NCBI GenBank assembly: GCA_964608055.1
Contig: CAZSMJ010000044.1
Location: 1 to 15,117 of the forward strand
Length of the DNA: 15,117 bases
Reading direction: 5' to 3'
Source of the DNA: JALYNX01 sp964608055
Lineage (GTDB): Bacteria; Actinomycetota; Acidimicrobiia; Spongiisociales; ZC4RG35
The notes beneath the pieces are model-generated. The model saw nothing but the letters and a program-made list of their open reading frames with translations, ran no database searches and had not been told where the DNA came from. Position numbers and translations under genes: made by a program. Every line of letters begins with the position of its first letter. Positions within the stretch are counted from its first letter, which is position 1. Shown piece after piece: positions 5,893 to 13,860 of the stretch.

Positions 5893-7160
5893 GCACGACC
5901 CGCGTCCATCTGGCGCCGGTGGTCGTGCCGGTGAGCGGCACCCCGATTGCTGACGGGGCAGTGGCGGTGACCGCCGGTGTGATCGTCGGAGTCGGGTTGA
6001 GATCAGAAGTTCTCGCCCTCTTCCCCGATGCCGAGGTTGTCGAGTGGAGCGGGGTCATGATCCCCGGTTTGGTCAACGCCCATACCCACCTCCAGTACAC
6101 ATCGTTCGCCGACGTTGGTTCGAAACCCCACACCAGCTATGTCTCCTGGTCGGAGAGGTTCGTGGCCGAATACGAAGGGCGCGAGGCCGAGGACTGGGCC
6201 GTCACCGCCCGGCATGGAGTCGAATTGGGCCTCTCGAGCGGGACTACCTGCTTCGCCGACATCGTCACCGATGTCGAGGCACTCGACACCCTGGTCACCA
6301 CCGGGGTCTCCGGCGTTGCCTACCTGGAGCTGATCGGGGTCGACGAGGCGACTTGGGAGGCGAGGGTCGCGGCCTCGGTGGAGTCGACCCTGCGCTCAGC
6401 GCAGAGGACCGACAACGCTGTCGTCGGGCTCTCGCCCCATGCCCCGTACAGCGTCGACGAACCGGTGTTGAAAGCGGCGGCCGCCCTGGCCCGCCGATTG
6501 GGAGTGCGTCTCCATGTGCATCTGGCCGAGTCCGACAGCGAAGACTCGTTCTACCGGACCGGGACCGGACCGCTCGCGGAGCGAGTGACGCTACGGGTCG
6601 GCCGGCCCTGGAGCATCCTCGCTCGCGGGGGCACCGGATTGAGCGCTGCCGAGTTCGCCTTGACCTGCGGTCTCCTCGGGAGTGACAGTCATGTGGCACA
6701 TGGCGTGTACCTGGGAAGCGAAGGACGGAGACTGCTCAGAGACGCGAGCACCTACGTCGCCCTCTGCCCTAGGTCCAATCTGACGGTTGGGATCGACCCT
6801 CCACCGGTGGCTGCGTTTCTCGAAGAGGGCAGCCTGATCGCGGTAGGCACCGACTCATTGGGATCGACGACTTCGTTGGACCTCCTCGAGGACGTGGCCC
6901 TGTTGCGGAGATTGGCGATCGAGGGCGGGTACCGGCAAGCTGACCTGGACCGACGGCTTCTTCACGCCGCAACCCTGGGCGGCGCGGCCGCTCTGGGGCT
7001 TTCGGGCGATCTCGGATCGATCGATGTCGGCAAACGGGCAGACCTCGCCCTTCTCGCCCTCGATGCTGACACCTCGGACGTCGAGAGACGGGTCAACGAC
7101 GAGGGTGCGGGAACCTGTGTGGCAACCCTGGTTGCGGGTGAGATTCGGTGGAGAGTCTGA
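5889..7160 (+). CDS. Amidohydrolase-family deaminase (SAH/MTA or aminodeoxyfutalosine deaminase type)
   Basis: A 423-residue cytosolic metal-dependent purine-nucleoside deaminase of the COG0402 type. Residues 1-60 and 372-423 form the small composite beta domain; 61-370 form the catalytic barrel. Metal ligands and catalytic residues are visible: H65 and H67 in PGLVNAHTH, H211 and E214 in LHVHLAES, H271 in VAHGVYL and D322 in GTDSLGS. SPHAPYS (182-188) is another family hallmark. An insert of about 30 residues (220-255, containing TGTGPLAE) and the loop CPRSN (293-297) resemble 6-aminodeoxyfutalosine deaminases more than the Thermotoga SAH/MTA deaminase, so menaquinone synthesis is a real alternative. 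The two hydrolase genes just upstream favour an S-adenosylhomocysteine-like substrate. GTG at 5889 overlaps the previous TGA (GTGA). The same frame stays open 102 codons upstream, but that part lies inside paralogue B. Confidence 0.85.
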   Translation: MSTTRVHLAPVVVPVSGTPIADGAVAVTAGVIVGVGLRSEVLALFPDAEVVEWSGVMIPGLVNAHTHLQYTSFADVGSKPHTSYVSWSERFVAEYEGREAEDWAVTARHGVELGLSSGTTCFADIVTDVEALDTLVTTGVSGVAYLELIGVDEATWEARVAASVESTLRSAQRTDNAVVGLSPHAPYSVDEPVLKAAAALARRLGVRLHVHLAESDSEDSFYRTGTGPLAERVTLRVGRPWSILARGGTGLSAAEFALTCGLLGSDSHVAHGVYLGSEGRRLLRDASTYVALCPRSNLTVGIDPPPVAAFLEEGSLIAVGTDSLGSTTSLDLLEDVALLRRLAIEGGYRQADLDRRLLHAATLGGAAALGLSGDLGSIDVGKRADLALLALDADTSDVERRVNDEGAGTCVATLVAGEIRWRV

Positions 7161-7166
7161 GCAGGA

Positions 7167-8753
7167 TCAGCCCAGTGCCCGCAGATACCCGTCGCGGGAC
7201 CCGATGTAGATGACCCCGTCCCAGATCGCGGGCGTAGCCTCGAGACAGGTTTCACCGAGGTCGACCGACCACGCTTGGACCGGGGCCCTTGGGTCCTCCA
7301 ACGAATAGCCGCGGACGTCGCCGAGACAGGTGGCTGTGACCAGCATCCCCTCGACAATCGCAGGCGAGGACCAGGTGTGCCATCCGACCTCGTCGGACCA
7401 AAGGATTTCCCCATTGACCGCATCGACCGCGATCAGCTGCCCCTGCATTGTGTTGTCGTAGACCACGCCCTGATAGACCGCCGGCGTGCTCCAGGTACCT
7501 GATTGCTCACTGCCCGCGGTGAGGTCGACACCCCAGACCCGAGGGTCACCGTCGGTATACGGATCCAGCTTGAGCAGTTGTCCCACCTCTCGGGTTCGGT
7601 CGATGTTGCCCTGCGTGCGGTACCCGGGGCCGACCTGGTCCGGCTTGACGTTCACTGCGGCGTAGAGCATCCCCTCGGCATCGACCACCAGCGAAGCGTC
7701 GATGTCACCGCCCGCGTAATAGTCGAAGACGATTGGGGCCTCACCCTCCCGCACCCGGCTGACATCGAGACCGACGATTCGGCCCGCCGAGTTGGCGAAG
7801 TAGACCCGCTGCTCGTAGAGGACGGGCGAGTTCTCGATCGAGACGTTTCCGCCTGCGATGTCAACCAGCTCGTCGTTGTATCCGGGCATCTGAAACACGA
7901 CCTGGGGATCGACGGTCACCTTGCCGTCGGCGTCGTAACCGCGGTTCAGTTCGACGGCGAAGAACCAGCTGTTCTCCCCTCCTACGTAGAGCATGTCGTC
8001 GACAACCGCTCCGTTGGAATCCCAATCGTCGTTCCAGGTGCCGCTGACGTCGGTGGCGCTCATCGACCACAGCTCGACCGGTTCGTCCCCGTCAAGACCG
8101 AGAATGCGGTACTTGTTGTCACGGGACCCGAAGTAGAGAAGGGGATAGCCATCGGGATCCAGGGAAACCGACCCTTTGATCAGGTCTCCGGTCTGGAACT
8201 CGGTCCTCAGATCCTGCCCGGTCGCGGCATCGACGAAGTGAACCGCCGAGTCATAAGCGCCGAAGATGAGCTCGGTGACCCCATCGGGTCGCTCCCACAC
8301 CGCCGGTTGGCCAGTCCATCCCATTCCGCACCATTGGGTGGTGTCGCCGAGATTGGTCGAGGTACTGCACATTGCACTGTCGGGGTAGGTCCACTGAACC
8401 GACGGTTGCGCACTGACGTCGCCGGTGCCGAAGAAGCTGCGTGTTGGGTTTCCCCTGAACATCGTCAATCCCACTGTGGTCCCCCACGGTTGGCCGACGG
8501 TGAAGCCGGGGACGGTATCAACGGGGCGCTCGCCCACAGGTTGGGTGCTGCCCGGGGACGTCGTGGTCGTCTCCCCGGGCACGGTCGAACCCGTTTCGCC
8601 GACAGAACCGGTCGTCGTGGTGGCCGCGGCTCCGGGGGTGGTCACATCATCAGGCGTTGCAGCCGTTCCGTCCCTTGAAACCAGAAACACACCGAACCCG
8701 AGTACGAGACCGGTGACCAGAACCATCAGGACCTGGCCGAAACGCTCGTTCAT
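7167..8753 (-). CDS. Membrane-anchored PQQ-like beta-propeller protein
   Basis: A 528-residue protein with a single N-terminal membrane segment (about 8-25) and no lipobox, so it is probably anchored with its bulk outside. Residues 36-75 are a Thr/Ser/Gly/Pro-rich tether. The rest is a beta-propeller of the PQQ/YVTN type, opening with MFRGNPTRS (98-106). About eight blade cores can be read, for example FGAYDSAVHFVDAATG, YFGSRDNKYRILGLDG, YVGGENSWFFAVEL, NTMQGQLIAVDAVNG and YIGSRDGYLRALG at the very C-terminus. No dehydrogenase catalytic set was recognised, so a binding, scaffold or outer-surface role is more likely than an enzyme. Cys129 and Cys142 may pair. ATG at 8753 is 13 bases after the CapA-like gene stop and is preceded by GAGAGAGGG. 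It converges on the amidohydrolase gene with 6 bases between them. Confidence 0.85.
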   Translation of the reverse strand: MNERFGQVLMVLVTGLVLGFGVFLVSRDGTAATPDDVTTPGAAATTTTGSVGETGSTVPGETTTTSPGSTQPVGERPVDTVPGFTVGQPWGTTVGLTMFRGNPTRSFFGTGDVSAQPSVQWTYPDSAMCSTSTNLGDTTQWCGMGWTGQPAVWERPDGVTELIFGAYDSAVHFVDAATGQDLRTEFQTGDLIKGSVSLDPDGYPLLYFGSRDNKYRILGLDGDEPVELWSMSATDVSGTWNDDWDSNGAVVDDMLYVGGENSWFFAVELNRGYDADGKVTVDPQVVFQMPGYNDELVDIAGGNVSIENSPVLYEQRVYFANSAGRIVGLDVSRVREGEAPIVFDYYAGGDIDASLVVDAEGMLYAAVNVKPDQVGPGYRTQGNIDRTREVGQLLKLDPYTDGDPRVWGVDLTAGSEQSGTWSTPAVYQGVVYDNTMQGQLIAVDAVNGEILWSDEVGWHTWSSPAIVEGMLVTATCLGDVRGYSLEDPRAPVQAWSVDLGETCLEATPAIWDGVIYIGSRDGYLRALG

Positions 8754-8759
8754 TCTCAG

Positions 8760-8775
8760 CCCTCTCTCAAGAGGG
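8760..8775 (-). promoter_or_regulatory. Small hairpin over the CapA-like stop codon and the propeller RBS
   Basis: CCCTCT (8760-8765) and AGAGGG (8770-8775) are perfect complements around the 4-base loop CTCA, which holds most of the CapA-like gene stop codon. On the minus strand the GAGAGAGGG ribosome binding site of the propeller gene falls within the hairpin. Ribosomes finishing the upstream gene would melt it, giving translational coupling. The stem is short, so this is tentative. Confidence 0.35.
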
Positions 8776-9855
8776 TGCCCCGCAGCTCGGCTCCCCGGTG
8801 AGGACCGGATGTCCGGGGCTCTCGATCAGGGCCGGGATCAGGCATCCTTCGATTGTCCCATCGGGCGAGACCACAGCGCGGGCAACCGCGGTGATCGAGC
8901 CTGCAGCCGAGAAATTTGGCCATACGAAGTTCCCCAGGGACCAGAAGACCGGTCTGCCGTCGATGACGTCGAGCGGCTGCAAACGGTGCGGATGATGCCC
9001 GAAGATGATATCGGCTCCCGCCGCAATCATGGCCTCGGCTCGCTCCACGTCGTCGGGGCGGGGCGCGGTGTCGAACTCGACGCCCCAATGGATGGCGACC
9101 ACCACTAGATCAGCCTCTGCAGCGGCGGCCTCGACGGCGGCCACCATTGATGGAATGTCATCACCGTTTCTCATCCCGGGGGTGTCCTCAGAAGCGACCC
9201 AGGTGTCATTCGGGAACACTCCGCCGAACCCGAGCACTGCGATCGTCCAGCCCTCGACCTCGAATAGGGCGGGGGTACCGGCCTCGTCGACGTCGCTTCC
9301 GGCCCCAACCGGGGCCACTCCGCTGGCGAGGAGATTGGCCCGCCCATCCACCATCGCCTCCTTGCCATAGTCACCGGAGTGGTTGTTGCCGAGATTGGCC
9401 ACCTCGATCCCATTGCTTGCCAACGAGGGCAGGGCTTCGGGAGGGCACCGAAAGACGAACTCCTTGGGCTCGGGGCTGCCCAGATCGGATGGTGCGCATT
9501 CGAGATTGACCACGGTCAGGTCGTCGTCGAGAAAGAGACCGTCGAGACCGGACCACGCGTGGTCCCAGCCCTCTGCTGCCAGGGCCGGGATGTACCCGGT
9601 GTCCAAATTCACATCCCCGGTGCCCTGGATCACCAGCCAGCCCTTGGCGGGGAGAGTGGAACTGGTTGCAGGAGCAGCAGTCGTGGTCGGGATAGATGTT
9701 GTGGTTGCTGGCACTGTTGTCGAAGTGGCCAGAGCCAGCGCGGAACTGGATGGAGCTGCCTCATCCTGACCCGACCCCCACAGACCGTAAGCGACAAGCC
9801 CCGCCAGGACACCGATCACGACTATCACGCCGATGGAGACAACTCGTGAGCGCAT
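8767..9855 (-). CDS. Membrane-anchored CapA-like protein (metallophosphoesterase fold)
   Basis: A 362-residue protein of the CapA/PgsA family (PGA_cap), whose founding members take part in poly-gamma-glutamate capsule formation; most homologues are uncharacterised. An N-terminal membrane segment (about 6-26) is followed by a Thr/Ala/Pro tether (44-68). The domain (about 73-345) shows the family motifs in order: GDVNLD (80-85), VVNLEC (115-120), LGNNHSGDYG (155-164), AIHWGVE (254-260), GHHPHRLQP (286-294) and SLGNFVW (306-312). These Asp, Asn and His residues line the metal site of calcineurin-like phosphoesterases. The usual capB and capC partners are absent nearby, so capsule synthesis is not supported by context. 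It lies 35 bases after dxs and 13 bases before the propeller gene. The start is ATG at 9855 without a clear RBS. Confidence 0.87.
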   Translation of the reverse strand: MRSRVVSIGVIVVIGVLAGLVAYGLWGSGQDEAAPSSSALALATSTTVPATTTSIPTTTAAPATSSTLPAKGWLVIQGTGDVNLDTGYIPALAAEGWDHAWSGLDGLFLDDDLTVVNLECAPSDLGSPEPKEFVFRCPPEALPSLASNGIEVANLGNNHSGDYGKEAMVDGRANLLASGVAPVGAGSDVDEAGTPALFEVEGWTIAVLGFGGVFPNDTWVASEDTPGMRNGDDIPSMVAAVEAAAAEADLVVVAIHWGVEFDTAPRPDDVERAEAMIAAGADIIFGHHPHRLQPLDVIDGRPVFWSLGNFVWPNFSAAGSITAVARAVVSPDGTIEGCLIPALIESPGHPVLTGEPSCGAPS

Positions 9856-9890
9856 GAGCGCAGGTCAGCGTATCCCCGCCGAGGCGCTGG

Positions 9891-11744
9891 CTATGCGAGG
9901 AGGGCCAGCACCCGCTCGATCACGCCGGGGGCGTCCATGCCCACGAATTCGTGGAGGTCGGAGGGCGAGCCGAAGGGGAGGAATTGGTCGGGGACCCCGA
10001 CACAGGTGACTTCCTTGGTGAGCCCGGCGGCGGAGAACGCCTCCATCACCGCCGAGCCGAAGCCACCTGCGATCACGTTGTCCTCGAGGGTGACCACGTG
10101 TGCTACCGGGCTCGCCCACTCCAGGATCCGGGGGTCGAGAGGCTTCACCCACCGGGCATTGACCACTCCGACCGACACTCCCCTCTCACCAAGATCGAGG
10201 GCCGCCTTCTCGGCCACCTCCACCATCCGCCCCACTGCCACCAACAGAACCTCCGAGCCACTGCTCAGAAGTTGAGCTTCCCCGACGGGGATCGGGGCCA
10301 CCGGGATCGCCGGAACCGACACCGCGGCGCTCTTCGGGTAACGGATGGCGATAGGGCCATCGTGGTCCACCGCGGTTTCGATCATGGCGCAGAGCTCGGT
10401 GGCGTCGGCTGGGGCGCCAACAGCCATGTTGGGAATCATCCGCAGGTAGGAGAGGTCGAAGACGCCGTGGTGCGAAGGACCGTCGGGGCCGGTGATCCCG
10501 GCCCGGTCGACCAGAAACACCACCGGCAGATTGTGGAGGGCGACATCGGCCACGATCTGGTCGAAGGCACGCTGCAGAAAAGCCGAGTAGACGGCAACCA
10601 CCGGTCTCTTCCCTGCCATTGCCATCCCCGCAGCCAGCGTGACCGAGTGTTGCTCGGCGATGGCGGTGTCGAACACCCGGTCGGGAAACCGCTGGGCCAT
10701 CTGCATGAGACCCGCCGTACTCACCATCGCGGCCGAGATCCCGATCATATTTGGCCTGTTGGCAGCCGCCTCGGCGATGGCCTGACCGGCCACATCGGTG
10801 AGTTTGAGCTCGGTCTTCAAGGCTTTTCCGGTGGCCACATCGAAGCTGCCGACGCCATGAAGTTTTTCCACGTCGTCCTCGATTGCCGGCTGATACCCGT
10901 TGCCCTTTTCGGTGATCACGTGAACCACCACCGGCCGGTCGTAGGTCTTGGCGACGCTGAGGGTTTCCTCCAACAACGCCAGGTCGTGCCCGTCGATGCG
11001 CCCGGTGTATTTGAGGTCCAGGGCGTCGAAGACGGTCGAAGGCTCGAGGATCTGCTTCACCGCGTCCTTGAGACGTCCCGCCAGTTCGTCAGCCGTCTCA
11101 CCGACCAGGGGAATCCCGCGCAGCATCCGGCCCAGGGTGCGCTTTGTCCTCTCGTATCGAGGGTCGAAGCGATAGTGGGCCAGGCTGGCGAGGGCGGCGA
11201 TCCCACCTACGGTCGGGGCATAGGAGCGGCCGTTGTCGTTGAGCACGATGATCAGCCGGCTCGGCCTGGCCACGGCAATGTGGTTCAGCGCTTCGTACGC
11301 CATGCCGCCGGTCATCGCCCCGTCCCCCACCACTGCCACGGTGTAGCCCGGGTAGCCGGACAAGGCGTGGCCCAGGGCGTAGGAGAGCGACGTCGAGGCA
11401 TGACTGTTCTCCACGAAATCGTGCGGCGACTCCTCACGGCTCGGGTAGCCGGAGAGACCGCCGGTGTGACGCAACTGGTCGAACTGCGCCATCCTCCCGG
11501 TGACCAACTTGTGGACATAGGCCTGATGCCCGACGTCCCAGATGATCCGATCGTTTGGAGAGTCGAAAACCCGATGCAGCGCAAGGGTGAGCTCGACCAC
11601 GCCGAGGTTCGGGGAGAGATGACCTCCGTGGGCGGACACCTTGTCGATGATGAACGAGCGAATTTCCTCAGCCAGTGTCTGAAGTTGCTCCGGGCTCAAC
11701 CCGCGAAGGTCGGCCGGGCTCGCGATGGTTTCGAGTATCGACAT
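9891..11744 (-). CDS. dxs: 1-deoxy-D-xylulose-5-phosphate synthase
   Basis: A 617-residue, full-length thiamine-diphosphate enzyme that joins pyruvate and glyceraldehyde 3-phosphate, the first step of the MEP isoprenoid pathway, in the cytosol. The N-terminal domain shows GGHLSPNLGVVELT (40-53), WDVGHQAYVHK (69-79) and ENSHAS (112-117), with the cofactor motif GDGAMTGG (140-147) continuing to Asn171. The pyrimidine domain carries the catalytic Glu364 in IAEQHSVTLAAG, and GPDGPSHHGVFD (419-430). The transketolase C-terminal domain ends with ARWVKPLDPR and VTLEDN. The loop RSYAPTVGG resembles actinobacterial Dxs. ATG at 11744 follows the kinase stop by 24 bases with no strong Shine-Dalgarno. 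Its position directly after a phosphate two-component system is unusual. Confidence 0.97.
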   Translation of the reverse strand: MSILETIASPADLRGLSPEQLQTLAEEIRSFIIDKVSAHGGHLSPNLGVVELTLALHRVFDSPNDRIIWDVGHQAYVHKLVTGRMAQFDQLRHTGGLSGYPSREESPHDFVENSHASTSLSYALGHALSGYPGYTVAVVGDGAMTGGMAYEALNHIAVARPSRLIIVLNDNGRSYAPTVGGIAALASLAHYRFDPRYERTKRTLGRMLRGIPLVGETADELAGRLKDAVKQILEPSTVFDALDLKYTGRIDGHDLALLEETLSVAKTYDRPVVVHVITEKGNGYQPAIEDDVEKLHGVGSFDVATGKALKTELKLTDVAGQAIAEAAANRPNMIGISAAMVSTAGLMQMAQRFPDRVFDTAIAEQHSVTLAAGMAMAGKRPVVAVYSAFLQRAFDQIVADVALHNLPVVFLVDRAGITGPDGPSHHGVFDLSYLRMIPNMAVGAPADATELCAMIETAVDHDGPIAIRYPKSAAVSVPAIPVAPIPVGEAQLLSSGSEVLLVAVGRMVEVAEKAALDLGERGVSVGVVNARWVKPLDPRILEWASPVAHVVTLEDNVIAGGFGSAVMEAFSAAGLTKEVTCVGVPDQFLPFGSPSDLHEFVGMDAPGVIERVLALLA

Positions 11745-11768
11745 GAAGGAACAGGCGGCAAGCCCCTG

Positions 11769-13154
11769 TCAGGCTAGCGACGACCCGGTGCTGTCCCCAT
11801 CAGGAATCGGCAGCCAAACGGTGAAAACCGAGCCCCGGCCCAGTTCGCTCTGGACTTCCACGCTTCCCCCATGACTCTCCACCACGTGCTTGACGATCGC
11901 AAGCCCGAGGCCGGTACCGCCAGTTGAGCGGGCACGGGCGGCGTCCACCCGGTAGAACCGCTCGAACACCCGAGCCAGGTCCCTCGTCGGTATCCCCTCG
12001 CCGGTGTCTGAGATCCTGAGGACCACCTCTCCGTCAACGGTCTTCAGGACTGCGCCCACCGATCCGCTGGCTCCGGTGTACCGGACTGCGTTGTCGAGAA
12101 GGTTGCGGACGGCGATCGCAATGTCGCGCCGACTTCCCGCGATTTGGGTCGGGGCCAACTCAATCGAGAACTGGATTGCCTTCTCCTCGGCCTCAGGGCG
12201 AAGGCGCTCCATCTCCTCACGCACCAGGAGGTCGAGGCTGAGCGGCTCGAGCTCTGGTTGTTCACGTTCGAGACGGGAGAGGTCGAGAAGGTCAACCACC
12301 AACCGATCGAGTTGCCGAGCCGACCTCTCGATCTGCTGAGCGAACCCGAGAGACGAGTCATCGTTGCGCCCCACAGCTATCTGCAGTGCTTCCGAAGAGG
12401 CGATGATCGCCGATACCGGCGTCTTCAACTCGTGAGATGCATTTGCCACGAAATCGCGGCGGATCGAGGCGACCCGGTCGAGGTCGGTGACATCGACCAC
12501 TATCAGCAAGATGCGGTCGTCACCCGAGAATGGAGTGGCCAGCGCCCGCAGCCGCCGAACAGGTTTGCCATGCTCCACCACTCTCTCCACGGGCTGGCGC
12601 GTTTCCCGGCACGCCCGAACCGCGCTCTGGAAGGGAAACGGCGCCAGACCGGAAAGCGTGGCCGGGACCGCGCCCAGCAACTCCCGCGCCGATGGATTCG
12701 CGTACACCACGTCGTCCTCCCCGGAGAAGAGAACGGTGCCTTGGGGCAATGCCCCAAGAACCAAATCGAGGGTCTCCTTGGCATACTCCGCCTGAGCCAC
12801 CCGATCTCGCTGAGCCGCATCCAGTTTGACGATCGCAAGTCCCAGTTGATCGAACTCGCGCACCGGAGAGCGAGACACCCCGCTCCCTCCTCCTTCGACC
12901 AGAGCGAATGTCTGATCGGTGAGCCCGGCAATCGGTGCCGCGAGACGACGAGCCAGAAGCCCGACCACGATGAGCCCCGACACGCCCCCCAGGACCGACG
13001 TCAGCAGGATCGCGTTTCGGTGCTCGGGGGAGACCTCGACCGACTGGAGGATGAACCAGGCAACCAGCACGATCAGAGCCAGATAGGCAAGTCCGTAGTA
13101 GATGAACAGACGAACTGCGAGTGGTGTCCTACCCGGCTCCGAGCGGCTACTCAT
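11769..13154 (-). CDS. phoR: Sensor histidine kinase with PAS domain, phosphate type (SenX3/PhoR-like)
   Basis: A 461-residue membrane kinase expected to phosphorylate the response regulator encoded just upstream. Two membrane segments (about 14-37 and 47-67) leave almost no external loop, as in PhoR/SenX3 kinases that sense through the Pst-PhoU complex. A HAMP-like linker (68-120) and a PAS domain (about 125-225, LPQGTVLFSGEDDVVYANPS) follow. The HisKA core has H241 in NASHELKTP. The ATPase domain has the N-box RNLLDNAVRY (350-359), DTGEGI (383-388), FERFYRVD (398-405) and GGTGLGLAI (412-420). The frame is open to 13268, but ATG at 13154 overlaps the regulator stop by 8 bases and gives a normal N-terminus; the longer version would start inside the regulator gene. 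The phosphate role comes from context. Confidence 0.92.
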   Translation of the reverse strand: MSSRSEPGRTPLAVRLFIYYGLAYLALIVLVAWFILQSVEVSPEHRNAILLTSVLGGVSGLIVVGLLARRLAAPIAGLTDQTFALVEGGGSGVSRSPVREFDQLGLAIVKLDAAQRDRVAQAEYAKETLDLVLGALPQGTVLFSGEDDVVYANPSARELLGAVPATLSGLAPFPFQSAVRACRETRQPVERVVEHGKPVRRLRALATPFSGDDRILLIVVDVTDLDRVASIRRDFVANASHELKTPVSAIIASSEALQIAVGRNDDSSLGFAQQIERSARQLDRLVVDLLDLSRLEREQPELEPLSLDLLVREEMERLRPEAEEKAIQFSIELAPTQIAGSRRDIAIAVRNLLDNAVRYTGASGSVGAVLKTVDGEVVLRISDTGEGIPTRDLARVFERFYRVDAARARSTGGTGLGLAIVKHVVESHGGSVEVQSELGRGSVFTVWLPIPDGDSTGSSLA

Positions 13155-13860
13155 CCACGAACTTGTAGCCGAGCCCACGCACTGTGACGATTTGGACCGG
13201 GCCGGTTGGATCGGATTCGAGTTTCTGCCGAAGTCTCTTGATGTGAACGTCGAGGGTCTTGGTGTCACCGAAGTAGGTCGGTCCCCACACCTCGTCGATC
13301 AGAGTGTGCCGGGCGGCCAGCCGGTTCTTGCGGCGCATCAAAGATTCGAGCAGCTCGAACTCCTTGGGGCGCAAATCTACCGTTTCGCCGTTCAGCCGCG
13401 CCTGGTGAGCGTCGATGTCGAGTTCGATCGACCCACCCCTCAGCACCTCGTTCGATTCCGAGAGGACCCCTGTCTTCGCGGCCCGGCGCAAGTGGGCTCT
13501 GACGCGGGCAATCAATTCCCGCATCGAGAATGGCTTGGTCATGTAGTCGTCGGCTCCCAACTCGAGCCCGGCGACCTTGTCCGACTCGGCGTCTTTGGCG
13601 GTCAACATGATGATCGGGACGTCGGACGAGGAGCGGATCTGACGACAGACATCCAGTCCTGACATCCCGGGAAGCATCAAGTCGAGCAGGACGAGATCGG
13701 GCTGATTGACCCGTGCCGATTCCAGCCCGCTAGTACCCGAGTCGGCGACGAACACATCGAATCCCTCACTGTCGAGCGCATATCGGACCGAGTCCGCAAG
13801 ACCCGGCTCGTCCTCTACGAGGAGTATCCGGTGCGGCCGGCGATCAACTGGGACTGTCAT
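13147..13860 (-). CDS. phoB: OmpR/PhoB-family response regulator, phosphate type (RegX3-like)
   Basis: A 237-residue DNA-binding response regulator. The receiver domain (about 11-123) has the acidic pocket E16, D17, the phospho-acceptor D60 in LVLLDLMLPGMSG, the switch T87 and K109 in MTKPFS. The winged-helix effector domain (about 140-235) has LRPKEFELLESL, the recognition region GDTKTLDVHIKRLRQKLE and the C-terminal hairpin VTVRGLGYKF. The TLDVHIKRLR helix is like RegX3 and PhoB, and the location after pstB-phoU supports control of the phosphate regulon. ATG at 13860 overlaps the phoU stop by 17 bases; no strong RBS is seen, so translation may be coupled. In actinobacteria the pair would normally be named senX3-regX3. 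Confidence 0.94.
   Translation of the reverse strand: MTVPVDRRPHRILLVEDEPGLADSVRYALDSEGFDVFVADSGTSGLESARVNQPDLVLLDLMLPGMSGLDVCRQIRSSSDVPIIMLTAKDAESDKVAGLELGADDYMTKPFSMRELIARVRAHLRRAAKTGVLSESNEVLRGGSIELDIDAHQARLNGETVDLRPKEFELLESLMRRKNRLAARHTLIDEVWGPTYFGDTKTLDVHIKRLRQKLESDPTGPVQIVTVRGLGYKFVDE

Noticed and set aside
7503..8678. 391-codon plus-strand frame opposite the propeller gene
   Set aside because: It is a shadow of the propeller coding sequence on the opposite strand, with no recognisable domain or ribosome binding site.
9951..11777. 608-codon open frame on the plus strand opposite dxs
   Set aside because: It is antisense to a full-length, unmistakable dxs. Its translation is rich in His, Arg and Gly and shows no family motifs; long antisense frames are common in GC-rich DNA.
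13155..13268. 38-codon N-terminal extension of the sensor kinase
   Set aside because: It lies within the response regulator's 3' coding region; ATG at 13154 gives a short cytoplasmic N-terminus followed by the first membrane helix.
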